From Lota lota (taxonomy: Eukaryota; Chordata; Actinopteri; Gadiformes; Lotidae): 64,000 nt of DNA. The notes under the pieces are model-generated. The model saw only the letters and a list, made by a program, of their open reading frames with translations. It was not told the origin of the DNA and did not search any database. How positions within the stretch are numbered: position 1 is the stretch's first letter; each line of letters starts with the position of its first letter. The position numbers and the translations under genes are program-made. Shown piece after piece: positions 1 to 20,300 of the stretch. Where the stretch lies: the NCBI GenBank assembly GCA_026745465.1, contig JACYXH010000137.1, positions 509,501 through 573,500 of the forward strand, read 5' to 3'.

Positions 1-310
1 ACCATCCGAGGCTTTACTTTAACAAATGAGGTAAGGGGGGGTTGTAACGTTTGTTCTGCAAGTATGCCTAACCGGTTATGTGGATGAATGGGTCAAAGAA
101 TATAGTTTAATAGAAAAATAGGTCGAAGTGCAAATAAAAGGACGTAGGCCTATACAAAGGTCATGTAAAAGCATTTTTACAAATGTATTTATATCGCATC
201 TAAATGTGAGCAGCGTGTCATACCACAAGGCATTTGAATCTCCGTTAACTATTCAAATGGAGAGGTTGGGGGCCTCTGAGGTTTTCACCACATCTCCCCT
301 GTGTGAACAG
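1..310. other. chadl upstream region / 5' UTR
   Basis: No gene other than the presumed 5' untranslated region of chadl is seen. The reading frame of chadl exon 1 stays open upstream to 128 and offers earlier ATGs (for example at 257), but the residues before 311 look like no secretion signal, so the start was placed at 311. No clear TATA box or CpG-rich promoter was recognised. Confidence 0.4.
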
Positions 311-7056
<6,746 letters not shown>

Positions 7057-7240
7057 ACGGATCAAAGCTGACATGTGATGCCCGAATCAGAGCTGTGCAA
7101 GACAGGGACATGGTAGGGATATGTGATATGAACACTAGGTGTCTCCTGGGACTTAGGTTAATGATATTGGGTGATATAGACTACATCTCGTTTGGTTTTG
7201 AAGATTGTGTTAGAGTAAAGTGGGACAAACTATTACACTG

Positions 7241-7246
7241 AATAAA
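7241..7246 (+). promoter_or_regulatory. chadl polyadenylation signal
   Basis: A canonical AATAAA lies 185 nt after the chadl stop codon, consistent with a short 3' UTR of roughly 200 nt. Confidence 0.7.
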
Positions 7247-7681
7247 CAAATTCCTCTACTTGGTGTAATGCACTTGGTCATCGAATATATATAATATAAC
7301 AATATCGGCATGTGTTATATGCAATTTAATTGCCATGTTATGTAAATTATAAACCGCTCAGCCGGCCCTTTAATAGAGATGAACACTGAAAACAACAGAA
7401 ACATTGCAATCTAGCAGGAGTTTGAACTCGGGTCGAACTCTATGGTCGTACCTGACTTTAGTTTGGTGTCTATGACCGCATGTATCCGGCAGATGGCAGA
7501 AGAAGTAATCTAAGGTCCAGAGGTCTTTATAGAACGCATACATCCGTGTTTAGTAATAAACGTGAACTATGGTTATCTAGAACTGATTCGGTTTGATTTA
7601 TAACTAAAAGTAAGCATATTATAGTGTATACATGAATGACTGACTACGGATAAAAGAGAACAGCTAGACCCCTCTCACAGC

Positions 7682-7753
7682 GGTTCTATGGTGTAATGGT
7701 TAGCACTCTGGACTCTGAATCCAGCGATCCGAGTTCAAATCTCGGTAGAACCT
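7682..7753 (+). tRNA. tRNA-Gln (anticodon CTG)
   Basis: A 72-nt cloverleaf without intron. The acceptor stem GGTTCTA pairs with TAGAACC. The D arm holds the A box (TGGTGTAATGGTTAGC). The anticodon arm is CTGGA-CTCTGAA-TCCAG with anticodon CTG (glutamine). The T arm CCGAG-TTCAAAT-CTCGG holds the B box. CCA is not encoded, as expected in eukaryotes. A T-run at 7757-7761 follows as RNA polymerase III terminator. All stems pair, so it looks functional. It stands alone between chadl and rbx1. Confidence 0.96.
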
Positions 7754-7756
7754 GTC

Positions 7757-7761
7757 TTTTT
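7757..7761 (+). terminator. RNA polymerase III terminator of tRNA-Gln
   Basis: Five T residues begin four bases after the tRNA discriminator base, the usual Pol III stop signal. Confidence 0.8.
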
Positions 7762-9953
<2,192 letters not shown>

Positions 9954-10200
9954 GAAGGATTTTCAGCCTCCCATTTTGCTCTTATTTCTGGCCTGTGCAA
10001 ACTTGCTGTTCATCATTGGTCCAAGACGTTGGGTCATATATTGAGTCGGGACCTGCTCATGTTTAGACATTATTATTACGTTATTTTAGGTCTGTTTAGA
10101 ATACTTTTTTTTTTATTTCAGTTTGCAATGTTGTAAATTAAAATCAAATTAAATCACTGTTAGGAAAAAACGGACTATTACTTATTTTGCTGCCAGTTCA
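9954..10200 (+). other. rbx1 3' UTR
   Basis: The presumed 3' UTR follows the stop at 9951-9953. Variant polyadenylation hexamers ATTAAA occur at 10137-10142 and 10148-10153; no AATAAA was seen. The transcript end is therefore placed near 10165, tentatively. Confidence 0.5.
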
Positions 10201-10919
10201 CTGAATCAATTATCAATTAATCCAAATCGGGTGGCTTACTTGGACCTTTGAAGGCCTATCAAGCATCTTAATAGCTTGAAATGAAATCATCCCTAGGAAT
10301 CCAGATAAATGTACAGGAAATTGGCATGTCTCTTCTTTATATCTGTATTTTAGTTCCATGCTCAAGTGCAGGCGTGCTGTCTGGGGCATATTCAGGAGCC
10401 ATGGCGTTAATCCACCAGCACAACAGCTTGTGAGGATTAGACGCCTACTTCATTACTGGGTGTATTGCACTGAAGACTGCCAGGGCTAGTTCCTATCGGT
10501 ACAGCTTCACTGGATTTCTTATAATTTAAACAAGCATTACCAATCTTACATGGCATGTTATAGGCATACGTACAATATCTAGATATTCATTCATTTCATG
10601 ATTACATTTGTGGCTAAGACTAGACAAGTTTCAGTTAATCTCAGGCTGTTGTCCAAACCGTTGGTATGAGCTCTGCCAAAACCTAGGTATTGTTGAAGAT
10701 GTTTAGATGAAATACAAGTGAAGCCAATCATTCTGGCCTAGAATTTCACTCATGGAGATCCGGGACTTCATAGCCTCACGCACACACAAATAACATGCAT
10801 AATGCAGCAAAACTGAATTAACCTCAGACGATATACTCCGATCTACTGCCTCAAGAGTTCAATCTTTAAGCTGTACAGGGCAATAAGTTAGAACATTTAA
10901 AGCTCAAGAACAATCGACT
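10201..10919. other. intergenic gap between rbx1 and st13 ends
   Basis: This unique-looking AT-rich sequence shows no coding region, RNA gene or clear repeat. Confidence 0.4.
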
Positions 10920-10939
10920 AATGATCATGTGACAATCAA

Positions 10940-10945
10940 TTTATT
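10940..10945 (-). promoter_or_regulatory. st13 polyadenylation signal
   Basis: TTTATT on the plus strand is AATAAA on the minus strand, about 575 nt beyond the st13 stop. This implies a 3' UTR of about 0.6 kb (11520 down to about 10920), which also holds a poly-C run at about 11489-11506. Confidence 0.6.
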
Positions 10946-11520
10946 GTGAATTAACTTCAGATACCAAAAGCTTTCTTTGCATTGAAAGAAAACAGAAAGG
11001 GTACATGTAACATTACAGTAAAGGAGGCAAACTATTAGAAAATATTAAACTTGAATAGGAAAGAAAAATCCTGCATTGGTGTTTGATTGGGTCAAGGTAA
11101 GGGCCTTTTATCAGTCGCAGAACAAAGTTTGAAGTCAAGGAGATGCAGGCTAAATACACAACATACGCTGACCTGTGGTTACAAAGGTGAGGTGGGCGTG
11201 GACAGTAGAAATAGACCTTTCCTGCCACCCCACGGCCCAGTGCCGGTAATAAGACTAGAGTCTGTAAGGTTACATTTTTCCATTGGACCTTTTCTTGATC
11301 TGCTTTTTGCAGCACACCTTTAATAGTAGAAACATTTTTTAGAGCATGCCTTCTTCAGTCCCCGGTACCGTGCATTTTGATGCACCACCCTTCGGACACC
11401 CATCCCAACCACGGCACTAATTGATCCATACAGTGGAATAAACATGTTCGCAAGCATCTGCACAGCTTCCTCCTCCCTCCTCCTCCTCCCCCCCCCCCCC
11501 CCCCCCTCTCTACTCCCTCT

Positions 11521-14500
11521 CTAGGTCTGTGGGGGAGCCCCAAACTTGGCGCTCAGCTTGGTGATGAGGGCCATAATCTTGGGGTTGCCCTGGTACTTGG
11601 AGATGTTTGCCGGGTTCTGAGCCACGTCCTGGAAGGCGTCCATGACATCCTGGTCCTAGAGAGGTCACACACACACACACACAACACTCAACTGTTAAGT
11701 GTTTATGTCTGCATCAAGGGACCGATGAGCTAAATGGCAGCAGGGCTGATAAAAAGAAACGATATCTTTATCTATGAGGGAGGCAAACAATGTTACAGTT
11801 TCTGGTAAAGTGAGGAAATGAACAAGAAAACATGAACTAGGGCTACGGCGTCTTTACAACTGTTCCCCTGGGTCGTGCATATCCTGCTGCCTAACGAGGC
11901 GCTGGTCAGGAGAAGGAGCCGCAGTGCAACTCACCTTCATGGCGTTCAGCACCTCTGGGTCGTTCAATAGATCCCCAATTCCGGGCATGCCGAAAGGAGA
12001 CCCGCCAGCCCCCCCAGCACCTCCTGGGAACCCACCAGCACCTCCAGGGAACCCACCAGCACCTCCTGGGAACCCACCAGCACCTCCTGGGAACCCACCA
12101 GCACCTCCTGGGAACCCACCAGCACCTCCTGGGAACCCACCAGCACCTCCTGGGAACCCACCAGCACCTGGAGTCAGACATGATGGAGCAAAAGGTTAAC
12201 CGTTTTGGTCACACTGGTGTGACCTACAATACTGGTGTGCTCCTATTATAATTTGTTGCACAATGGAGTCGACCTCACAGCTCCAATAAAGAACAAGTAC
12301 ATATACTTCTACAAGCACTTATCCATATGTAGCAATGGTTGAAGTTGCTGATTTGATGTCTATGGTTGGGAGCATCACCGCTTCTACGTAATACAGTTAA
12401 GTCTGGAGGGCTGAATCCCTACCTGGGAAACCTGGGAACCCTCCGGTTCCTCCTCCACCACCACCAGCAGCCTGGCGGGCCTCCTCCTCCTAGCAGAGAT
12501 GGAGGACAAGATTAGACAATCTACCCTGGCTCCACCCCTGTCCCCACCAGCAGCCTCCCAGCTCAGCAGCAACGCCCGCTGCAGGCATTGCTGCTGGTAG
12601 ATGGAAGGATGGGGATAGCGGCGACGGCTGGCGATGCTTTTCAGTAACCAGCTGGAGGCCCTCACCTTCTGAGCGCGCTCGTGTTCCTCCTTGGCCTTCT
12701 TTATCCTCTCCTTCTTATCCTTGATCTCCTTCTCCTCCCTCTTGCGCTCGTACTTGCGCCTGTGCTCGATGATCCGGTTGGCCTTGGGCTGGACCTCCTT
12801 GAGCAGAGCCGAGGCGTCTTCGTCGTAGTCCAGCTTGCAGGCGGTGGCCAGGTCCTTGGCGGCCTCCTCCCAGTTGCCCAGGAGCCTGCGGCACACAGGG
12901 CGGAACAAACACACCCTCGTTCAACACCACTTAATTAACGCCGTCAGCCATGGCTAACTACTGGACAGAAATACGCAGAGGGGGACCATTCCGGTGTCTG
13001 AACCCAGCCTTCATCTAAATGTGAAGCAGCCTCTAGCACTGCTGGGGTTGTGCATCATGGAGGGCTTGTCCATAGGAACATACTTGTTGGCTTTCCCTCT
13101 CCACTTGTAAGGCTGTGCGGAGTCTGGGTTGATGCTGATGGCTCGGTCACAGTCCCTCTTGGCTGCATTGGGCTTCTTCATCTGGATGTAGACGCTGGCG
13201 CACAGGAGACAAGCTGGTTAGATTCCCTGACGACACAAAGCTGACACTGCGTAGGGGTTTTGCTGTAGATTTTTATGTGCGTGTCGGTGGCGGTTGCTTA
13301 GGTTTTATTGTGCCAACATATGGACCACTAAGGGGTCAAATGAAAAGCCAGGGACTTGATGCTTCTTTTACCATGAGCCAAGACTAACCTAGCATGTTTA
13401 CAACTTATGTTTTTTTTTACTTTAGCTGAGCCGCTTAGTATAGTGCCGTCACTCTTTAATTCAAAAGACACAAAGCTAAACCAAAATAAACAGACCATCA
13501 GTACAACTCACCTAGCCCGCTTAGCTAACTAAACCAGTCAGTACAACTCACCTAGCCCGCTTAGCCCACTAAACCAGTCAGTACAACTCACCTAGCCCGC
13601 TTAGCCCACTAAACCAGTCAGTACAACTCACCTAGCCCGCTTAGCATACATGATGGCTACGCAAGGGTTGAGCTTGATGGCCTCGGTGAAGAGCTCCAGG
13701 GCCTTCTGTAGATCACCTACATGGCCGCCAGGGTAAGGGTTAGTATACAACAGACAAATACATATGATATCCTGCTAAACAACATACACTTAGCTACAAA
13801 AAACACCCAAAAGACACACCCTCTCCCAGGGCATTAATGGCCTCCATCTTCTTGTCGTTGGCCTGGTCCATCATCTCCTCCGTCACCTGAGGGAGTCCAG
13901 ACAGAGTTCAGCCAAACCAACATTTCAAGGCCAGGTGTATTGACTCCCAACGAAAACGTAAGAGGTGTATGAGAGAGAGGAACCAGGGAAGGAAGAACGA
14001 ATACCTCCAGGTTTTCGAAGTCTCCCATCTCTTGAGGTTCATCGGTGTCTGGCTCTATCACGCCCTCGTTGTCTATCTCTGGAGGCCGGGGGGAGAGTGA
14101 AAACCCATCAGTGGAAATAATGTCACCGGGTGGGGCACAGATCTTGCGATCATTGTGGGCCTCAAAGTGCCTTTAAAGCTTCCAATACAATCTTAATGTT
14201 TGGCTCGGATTCATGTCCGGCGCCCCCAGATGTCTGACCCCTCCCGGGTCCGTACCTATATCACTCTCGTCCTCAGAGATGCCTGCAGCGTCGTGGGCTG
14301 CGGACGGGTTGGGACCACATGGGCAGCCACCCTAAAAGCATCAACATGTTTACACACAATACAAGGTTGGTAGACTGTGGATCAACTCATCACTCCCTTA
14401 CTTGTCGTGCACTTTCAAAAGTAATGATGTTGGACTCTATATAAAATGTCAAACAAATCAAAAAACAAAAATGTGTTCACCTTGCAGGAACCCTCAGTCT

Positions 14501-15004
14501 TTCTTGGCAGAGGAATAAATGCGCCCATTCTGAAAAGGGAAATTCCATAAGCGATTAAGGTCAAAACATGCTTGAACAGATATAGAGCCGTTTTCATCTA
14601 AAGAAAACAAACACTATGTTGATGATGTTCGACACTCAAATAGTTAAGTGGCCCAAGAAACATGGTCGACATCTTCCTGAATGCGTCAGCCAATAATTAG
14701 TTCCGTGACCATTTTGCCATGGCGCAATCGTCCAGTGAGTCGGCATTGCGTTCTGGCCACTTCTGCGGCAAATCTAACGTTTACCAATGGGCGTGACTGC
14801 AGCCGCATCTCTTGCGTCGCCACATAAATACAGCTAACACCGCGTTGACTCGTGTCCGTCATACAGGTAGAAGTTATAAAAAAAGTGTACCAACCCCTTC
14901 AACCAGGTCCTGAAGAATTCCATCTCAGGCAGGTGCAGCACAGAGGAGTTGGATTGGCATAACTGCACGAAGGCCTTCAAGTCCGATAGTTTCTTTGGGT
15001 CCAT
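11521..15004 (-). CDS. st13: Hsc70-interacting protein (Hip / ST13), Hsp70 co-chaperone
   Basis: Minus-strand exons: 15004-14895, 14529-14481, 14331-14256, 14078-14005, 13886-13820, 13716-13632, 13194-13084, 12885-12666, 12489-12423, 12167-11935, 11655-11521. They total 1227 nt, 408 aa; human ST13 is 369. Hip binds the Hsc70 ATPase domain and stabilises its ADP state in the cytosol. Visible parts: N-terminal dimerisation segment ([14 protein letters not shown]), acidic linker with [13 protein letters not shown], three TPRs (about residues 107-222), a highly charged helix ([14 protein letters not shown]), a Gly/Phe/Pro repeat region, and the C-terminal DP/STI1 domain ([20 protein letters not shown]). 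The extra length is mainly seven copies of a 7-residue unit GAGGFPG encoded by a 21-bp repeat. The exon 6 donor is embedded in a 40-bp tandem repeat. It is head to head with xpnpep3. Confidence 0.95.
12018..12166 (-). repeat. 21-bp coding minisatellite in st13 exon 10 (GAGGFPG x7)
   Basis: Seven near-identical 21-bp units keep the reading frame and encode GAGGFPG repeats in the Gly-rich region between the charged helix and the DP domain. Mammalian Hip has irregular GGFPGGMPG-type repeats here, so this is an expansion and homogenisation of an ancestral motif. Confidence 0.95.
13501..13645 (-). repeat. 40-bp minisatellite that multiplies the st13 exon 6 donor
   Basis: Units start at 13501, 13541, 13581 and 13621; three are complete, and the fourth merges into exon 6. 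On the minus strand each contains GCGGGCTAG|GTGAGTTG, identical to the real donor (exon end 13632). Decoy donors thus follow 40, 80 and 120 nt into the intron. An in-frame TGA follows immediately, so use of a decoy would truncate the protein. Confidence 0.93.
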
Positions 15005-15974
15005 TCTGCGTCCCTGGATGCAGCCTCGGGGTGCTGCTGCTACACGGGGGTGAGAGACACACACACACACACACACACAGCTATCACACGTGGGGGAGTG
15101 CCACACACACAGCCATCACACGCTAGCTAACAGTTTGGCTACATGTCAATGCTAACTATATTAAGCTTAATTGGACTATTGATACCTGCGTCTGATTAAT
15201 GGGCGAGATAGCCTTCTAAAAACACAAATAAGATCAACACTTTGGTTAAACTATAACGAAAGTAAACAAAGATTCCAGTTTCTGCGACTAGTTTCTGGGT
15301 TGGAGGACATCTTACGAAATCTGCTGGAATATTCTGGAAGTGTCTAAGCCCGTGTCGATTTGATTATTCGTCGCATAAAAGCTGCACACGGGCGAATCAC
15401 ACAGCGAGTTCAATTTTTATTACGGTCAAAACGATTTGAAACACACCGATTCTAACCTGTACAGAGGATAGCGTCGGTTAGGACTGAGATGAAGAACTGC
15501 AGAAGGTGCACACTCGATGACGCACCACGGTGTTACTCCGAACCGGACGTTTATGCTATGTTTCTATTCAGGCAGTTAGCTGCCAGACAAACCGCGGGGT
15601 CCTGTGCTACATCCACAAGTCGCCAACAATACGTGTAACGGTCTGTTTTAACCAATGACAGACGCGTAAACATAGTTTTGGCCAATCATGATCTCGATGT
15701 TAAAGGGGAGGCCAGTCATTTCACCTTTCGTCTCTCTTACATAGGACGACCAAGCACCAAGTATATTCTCCGAATCACCAGCTAGGGAGTTAAAGCCATG
15801 ACAATCTGTTCTTGCCTCAAACCTGCTGTACATTTAATATATTTTAGTTGCTGAACGTAACTATTTAATATAACGAGATTCCTTTATTGATTGTGTCTAA
15901 TGATATATTGGAAAGCCAGCTGTAGACATTGGTGGCCCACCTATGTAGGGGGATAAATAATAAGTCTTGCAGCA
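15005..15974. promoter_or_regulatory. bidirectional promoter region st13 / xpnpep3
   Basis: The two start codons face away from each other across 970 bp, and the same head-to-head pair exists in mammals. No exon is recognised here apart from the presumed 5' UTRs; a non-coding first exon of st13 between about 15050 and 15550 is possible. A short (AC)n run lies at 15058-15079. The part at 15640-15830 (CCAATGACA, CCAATCATG boxes) resembles degraded repeat sequence. Confidence 0.5.
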
Positions 15975-17180
15975 ATGTTGCCTTCGCCGTACCTTCTCGC
16001 CCGATCTGTCAAACTGGTGCCAGGCTTGAATTGGAGGCGAGGTAATATATTCAGTGTTTCATACATAGATCACTTCATCGCAACATTACTTTTGCTCACC
16101 ATGTGACATCACATCAGTTATAATTTATGTTAGGCCTATGGTTGTGTCTGACACAACTATGCATACTTTTTTTGTGATCAGCAGACGCTTCATAATGTCT
16201 TGGAACCTATACAGGCTATTATTCACTCACTGTTACAACTTACTATTTTTGAGAGTTTCAACTTTGTGTTTCACTTTCTGTAGGGTGTCTCTGGTGCGCA
16301 TGCAGGAACATTTCAGTGAAACCAGGAGGTTTGAAACCCAAACAGTATCCTCCTCGGTACCTGGGCCAGCCGAGTCCATTCACCCATCCACACCTCATTA
16401 AATACGGTGAGTTGAGACACACAGCATAGCTCTTGCAAAGGGATCTTGCAGGCTCTTGCATTAGCAAAGTACTTAACGTTGGTATCATGTGATGTGTAGT
16501 CATATCATTTTATATTTCATTAAGTGCTCTATCAATTTGCTTTTTGAATAGCCCCCTGCCGTTTATCCAGTTATGTTCTGTATACAACCCTAACCGAGCC
16601 TAGCATATCGCTTTGGATAAAAGCATCCGCCAACTAACTAAATGTAACGGAAGTCCACATCAGGGCTACAAATGGGCTTCCACAGTGCAAATGCACTGTG
16701 AAGGTGTCTGGGTTGTTGATCTTTGATGTTTATGCAATAATGTTTGTGATACACACGACTGTTCTGGTCTGTTCTGTTCTGTTCTGTTCTGTTCTGGTTC
16801 TCTCCCACAGCATCCAGACATCCTAGCTAGTAACATTTGGCTCATGGAAGTGAACTCCAGCCTAGCTGTTACCTAGCAGCCTAACTGCCCACTCCAAAGT
16901 GGAGGGAGGGAACACTGCAGGGTTGTTCGGGAATATGGATTCATATATTTTATTGATAAGCATGGGAAATGCAACACAATATCGAATAAGTCGTCCACTG
17001 ATATAAACCCCAGCCTAAACAATCCAACTGGGGTTCATTACAGTGCAGTAAACACTCGATACAATTAGACTGCATAGAGTCTTGTGACTGAACAAAATCG
17101 TAATTACATTAGGAAAGAAAATCATACAGATTCCTCCCATGGCTTAAATTACAACCTTGCCCCAAAAAATGTATAACTCA

Positions 17181-17220
<40 letters not shown>

Positions 17221-17256
17221 ATATCTATATATATGTGTGTGTGTGTGTGTTTATAA

Positions 17257-17310
<54 letters not shown>

Positions 17311-20300
17311 GCGTGTGCAGGTGAGGTGACCCCTGGCTTGACGCAGGTGGAATATGAGCTGCGCCGGCACAAGCTGGCCTCCCTGGTCGAGGCCCAGGCG
17401 GAGCGGCTGGGGTCCGCCGGCCCCTCAGACTCCCACGTGGTGGTCCTGCTGTCCCACCCCACGCGCTACATGACCAATGACATCCCCTACCCCTTCCACC
17501 AGAACCAGGTGCTCGGCCCACGCGGCCTCATTCGTCATCCCCTCTTTCTTTCTGGGTCCTTCTGTCTGCTGTTCCCTCACATGATGCATTGCATTCTTGG
17601 TTTACTGGTTTCAACCATTTGTTTGGAAGTGTAGCAACAGGCATCCAAGGCCTACCTGTGTTATTAACCAATCACCCTTTATATTTTTTTGTACTGACCA
17701 ATTCCCAAATGCCTATTAGTCCGCAACTTCTCCGTTCATTTTTGATTACCAAGGGGCGTCACCAACGGGCGCAGACCAAAATACCTCTGGACGCAATTGG
17801 AGAGACCTACAACCAATCATAGCAACGAAACGTGTGACACAACAGTGGCAGCCATCTTGGTTGTTGATGAAAATGCCTCAACGGCGCTCCCATTGGGTGC
17901 TTCCTCGTATCCCACCCCGTGATAGATAAACGGTTGTGATTGGCCCAATTCGGACCAGGTCTGCTGGAGATCTGTCTGAACGGGAGGGGGGTCAGACGCA
18001 TATGCCTGAGCAAATAAAACATGAGCTCGCAGATTCGTCTGTTTCCCGGGCTAGGTAGGCGCAGAAACCAGAACAGATATTCTCACAGTGCATTTCACCA
18101 CCAGTAGCCAACGGGTGGCCTTTCTAACAAATTAATCTCAAATTATAGCTCTTAAATCGTAGCTACAGCACCTTTTAATGCCAAATGGGATCATCAACGC
18201 AATGAGGTGGATGGTATTGACCAGTTTGGACGCCTGTGTTCTGGCTACAGCACAGTACAGCCTGGCCAGTACAGGACATTCCAGTCTGGCTACAGCACAG
18301 TACAGCCTGGCCAGTACAGGACATTCCAGTCTGGCTACAGCACAGTACAGCCTGGCCAGTACAGGACATTCCAGTCTGGCTACAGCACAGTACAGCCTGG
18401 CCAGTACAGGACATTCCAGTCTGGCTACAGCACAGTACAGCCTGGCCAGTACAGGACATTCCAGTCTGGCTACAGCACAGTACAGCCTGGCCAGTACAGG
18501 ACATTCCAGTCTGGCTACAGCACAGTACAGCCTGGCCAGTACAGGACATTCCAGTCTGGCTACAGCACAGTACAGCCTGGCCAGTACAGGACATTCCAGT
18601 CTGGCTACAGCACAGCAGCCAGAATACTATGTGGCCACCAAGCCCCAGAAGCAAGAAGTACAGCTCACTTGCTTCGAACTTGATATGGTGGCTAACATGG
18701 GTACTGCATCCCAGTCCCAATAAGGACATGTTCACATGGGTGTCGTGTACAAAACCTCACCAGGGTTTGATTTTGGGGTGCCATTCATGCATGTGTCATT
18801 AACATTTAAATAATGTACATGCTTCATGTACGTACATGTTTGACCAGTATATTGCATATGGCTTTGGCGAACAGGCTCCATGAGTAGGCTGCCCTATTTG
18901 CCCCCCCTATTCAGTTCTCCATGACCAACGCATCAGAAGTTGTCCGCTTGTATGATGTGAGTTGTTACGACAGCCTGCTGGACAGCTGCTGCCACTGCAG
19001 CAGCTGCTGTAAGTGTGGAGGTTGTGCAGTAAGCCTGGATGCATCAAAGGAAATATTCTAGGCTTCCAACAGAATCAGAATCAGAGTTGCTTTTATTACA
19101 TCTTAACGTGCAAGTACGCAAGAGTAAACTTCTTAGGCTTGGACAGTCACATGGCAGCATCAATACAAGATGTTTACAAGATGTGCAAGATGTGCAAGAT
19201 GTCAAGATGTCAATACAAGATGTGGGAGATGTTTGCACAACATGATGGTGACGTGACTCGAGTGCGAGTTCTAGAGACCAACGAGTTGTACTGTGAAATG
19301 TAAAACACCTGTCTGTGCTCTGCAGGACTTCCTCTACCTCACTGGGATCCTGGAAGCGGACAGCGCCTTGGTCCTGCACGGGTCGGGGCGGCCGGACCAG
19401 GCCATCCTCTTCGTGCCCCGCAGGGACCCGGCCAGGGAGCTGTGGGACGGCGCGCGGTCCGGGAAAGACGGGGCGGCCGCGCTGACGGGCATAGAGCGGG
19501 TGCACTGCACCGAGGAGCTGGGCCTGGTGCTGCGCAGCCTGAAAGGTGTGTGGACGTTTCCACGAAAAAAACCCCCTCTTCTGAAACCTTTGAAAACGGC
19601 TTCCGGTTGTGACTGGCCGGACGTGACGCTGGTTCTTTTTTCCACACGCCGTTAGAAACGTTCCTCCATGCCGTAGTTATCCTGGTGATTGAGTTGTGTA
19701 GGCGTTGTAGTCGTCTACCGCCTTGCGTTCTGTTTGGTTCTTTCTGCCTCCACCATAAACCAGTGAGCGCAGCCCTCCTCACTGGATCGCCCTCACCGCT
19801 CACGGTGTTCACCTCTCTCACCGCGTCTCCCTCCCTCCCCACGTCCCTCCCTGTGTCTCTCGCTGGTCCCTCTCTCACCGCGTCTCCCTCCCTCCCTGTG
19901 TCTCTCGCTGGTCCCTCTCTCACCGCGTCTCCCTCCCTCCCCACGTCCCTCCCTGTGTCTCTCGCTGGTCCCTCTCTCACCGCGTCTCCCTCCCTCCCTG
20001 TGTCTCTCGCTGGTCCCTCTCTCACCGCGTCTCCCTCCCTATGGCACGTCCCTCCCTGTGTCTCTCGCTGGTCCCTCTCTCACCGCGTCTCCCTCCCTCC
20101 CCACGTCCCTCCCTGTGTCTCTCGCTGGTCCCTCTCTCACCGCGTCTCCCTCCCTCCCCACGTCCCTCCCTGTGTCTCTCGCTGGTCCCTCTCTCACCGC
20201 GTCTCCCTCCCTCCCCACGTCCCTCCCTGTGTCTCTCGCTGGTCCCTCTCTCACCGCGTCTCCCTCCCTCCCCACGTCCCTCCCCGTGTCTCTCGCTGGT

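Noticed and set aside
11355-11543. Minus-strand 62-codon Gly-rich ORF
   Set aside because: Caused by the poly-C run in the st13 3' UTR.
18175-18802. ORFs of 158-188 codons in several frames
   Set aside because: The 45-bp repeat is open in several frames; no family, intronic location.
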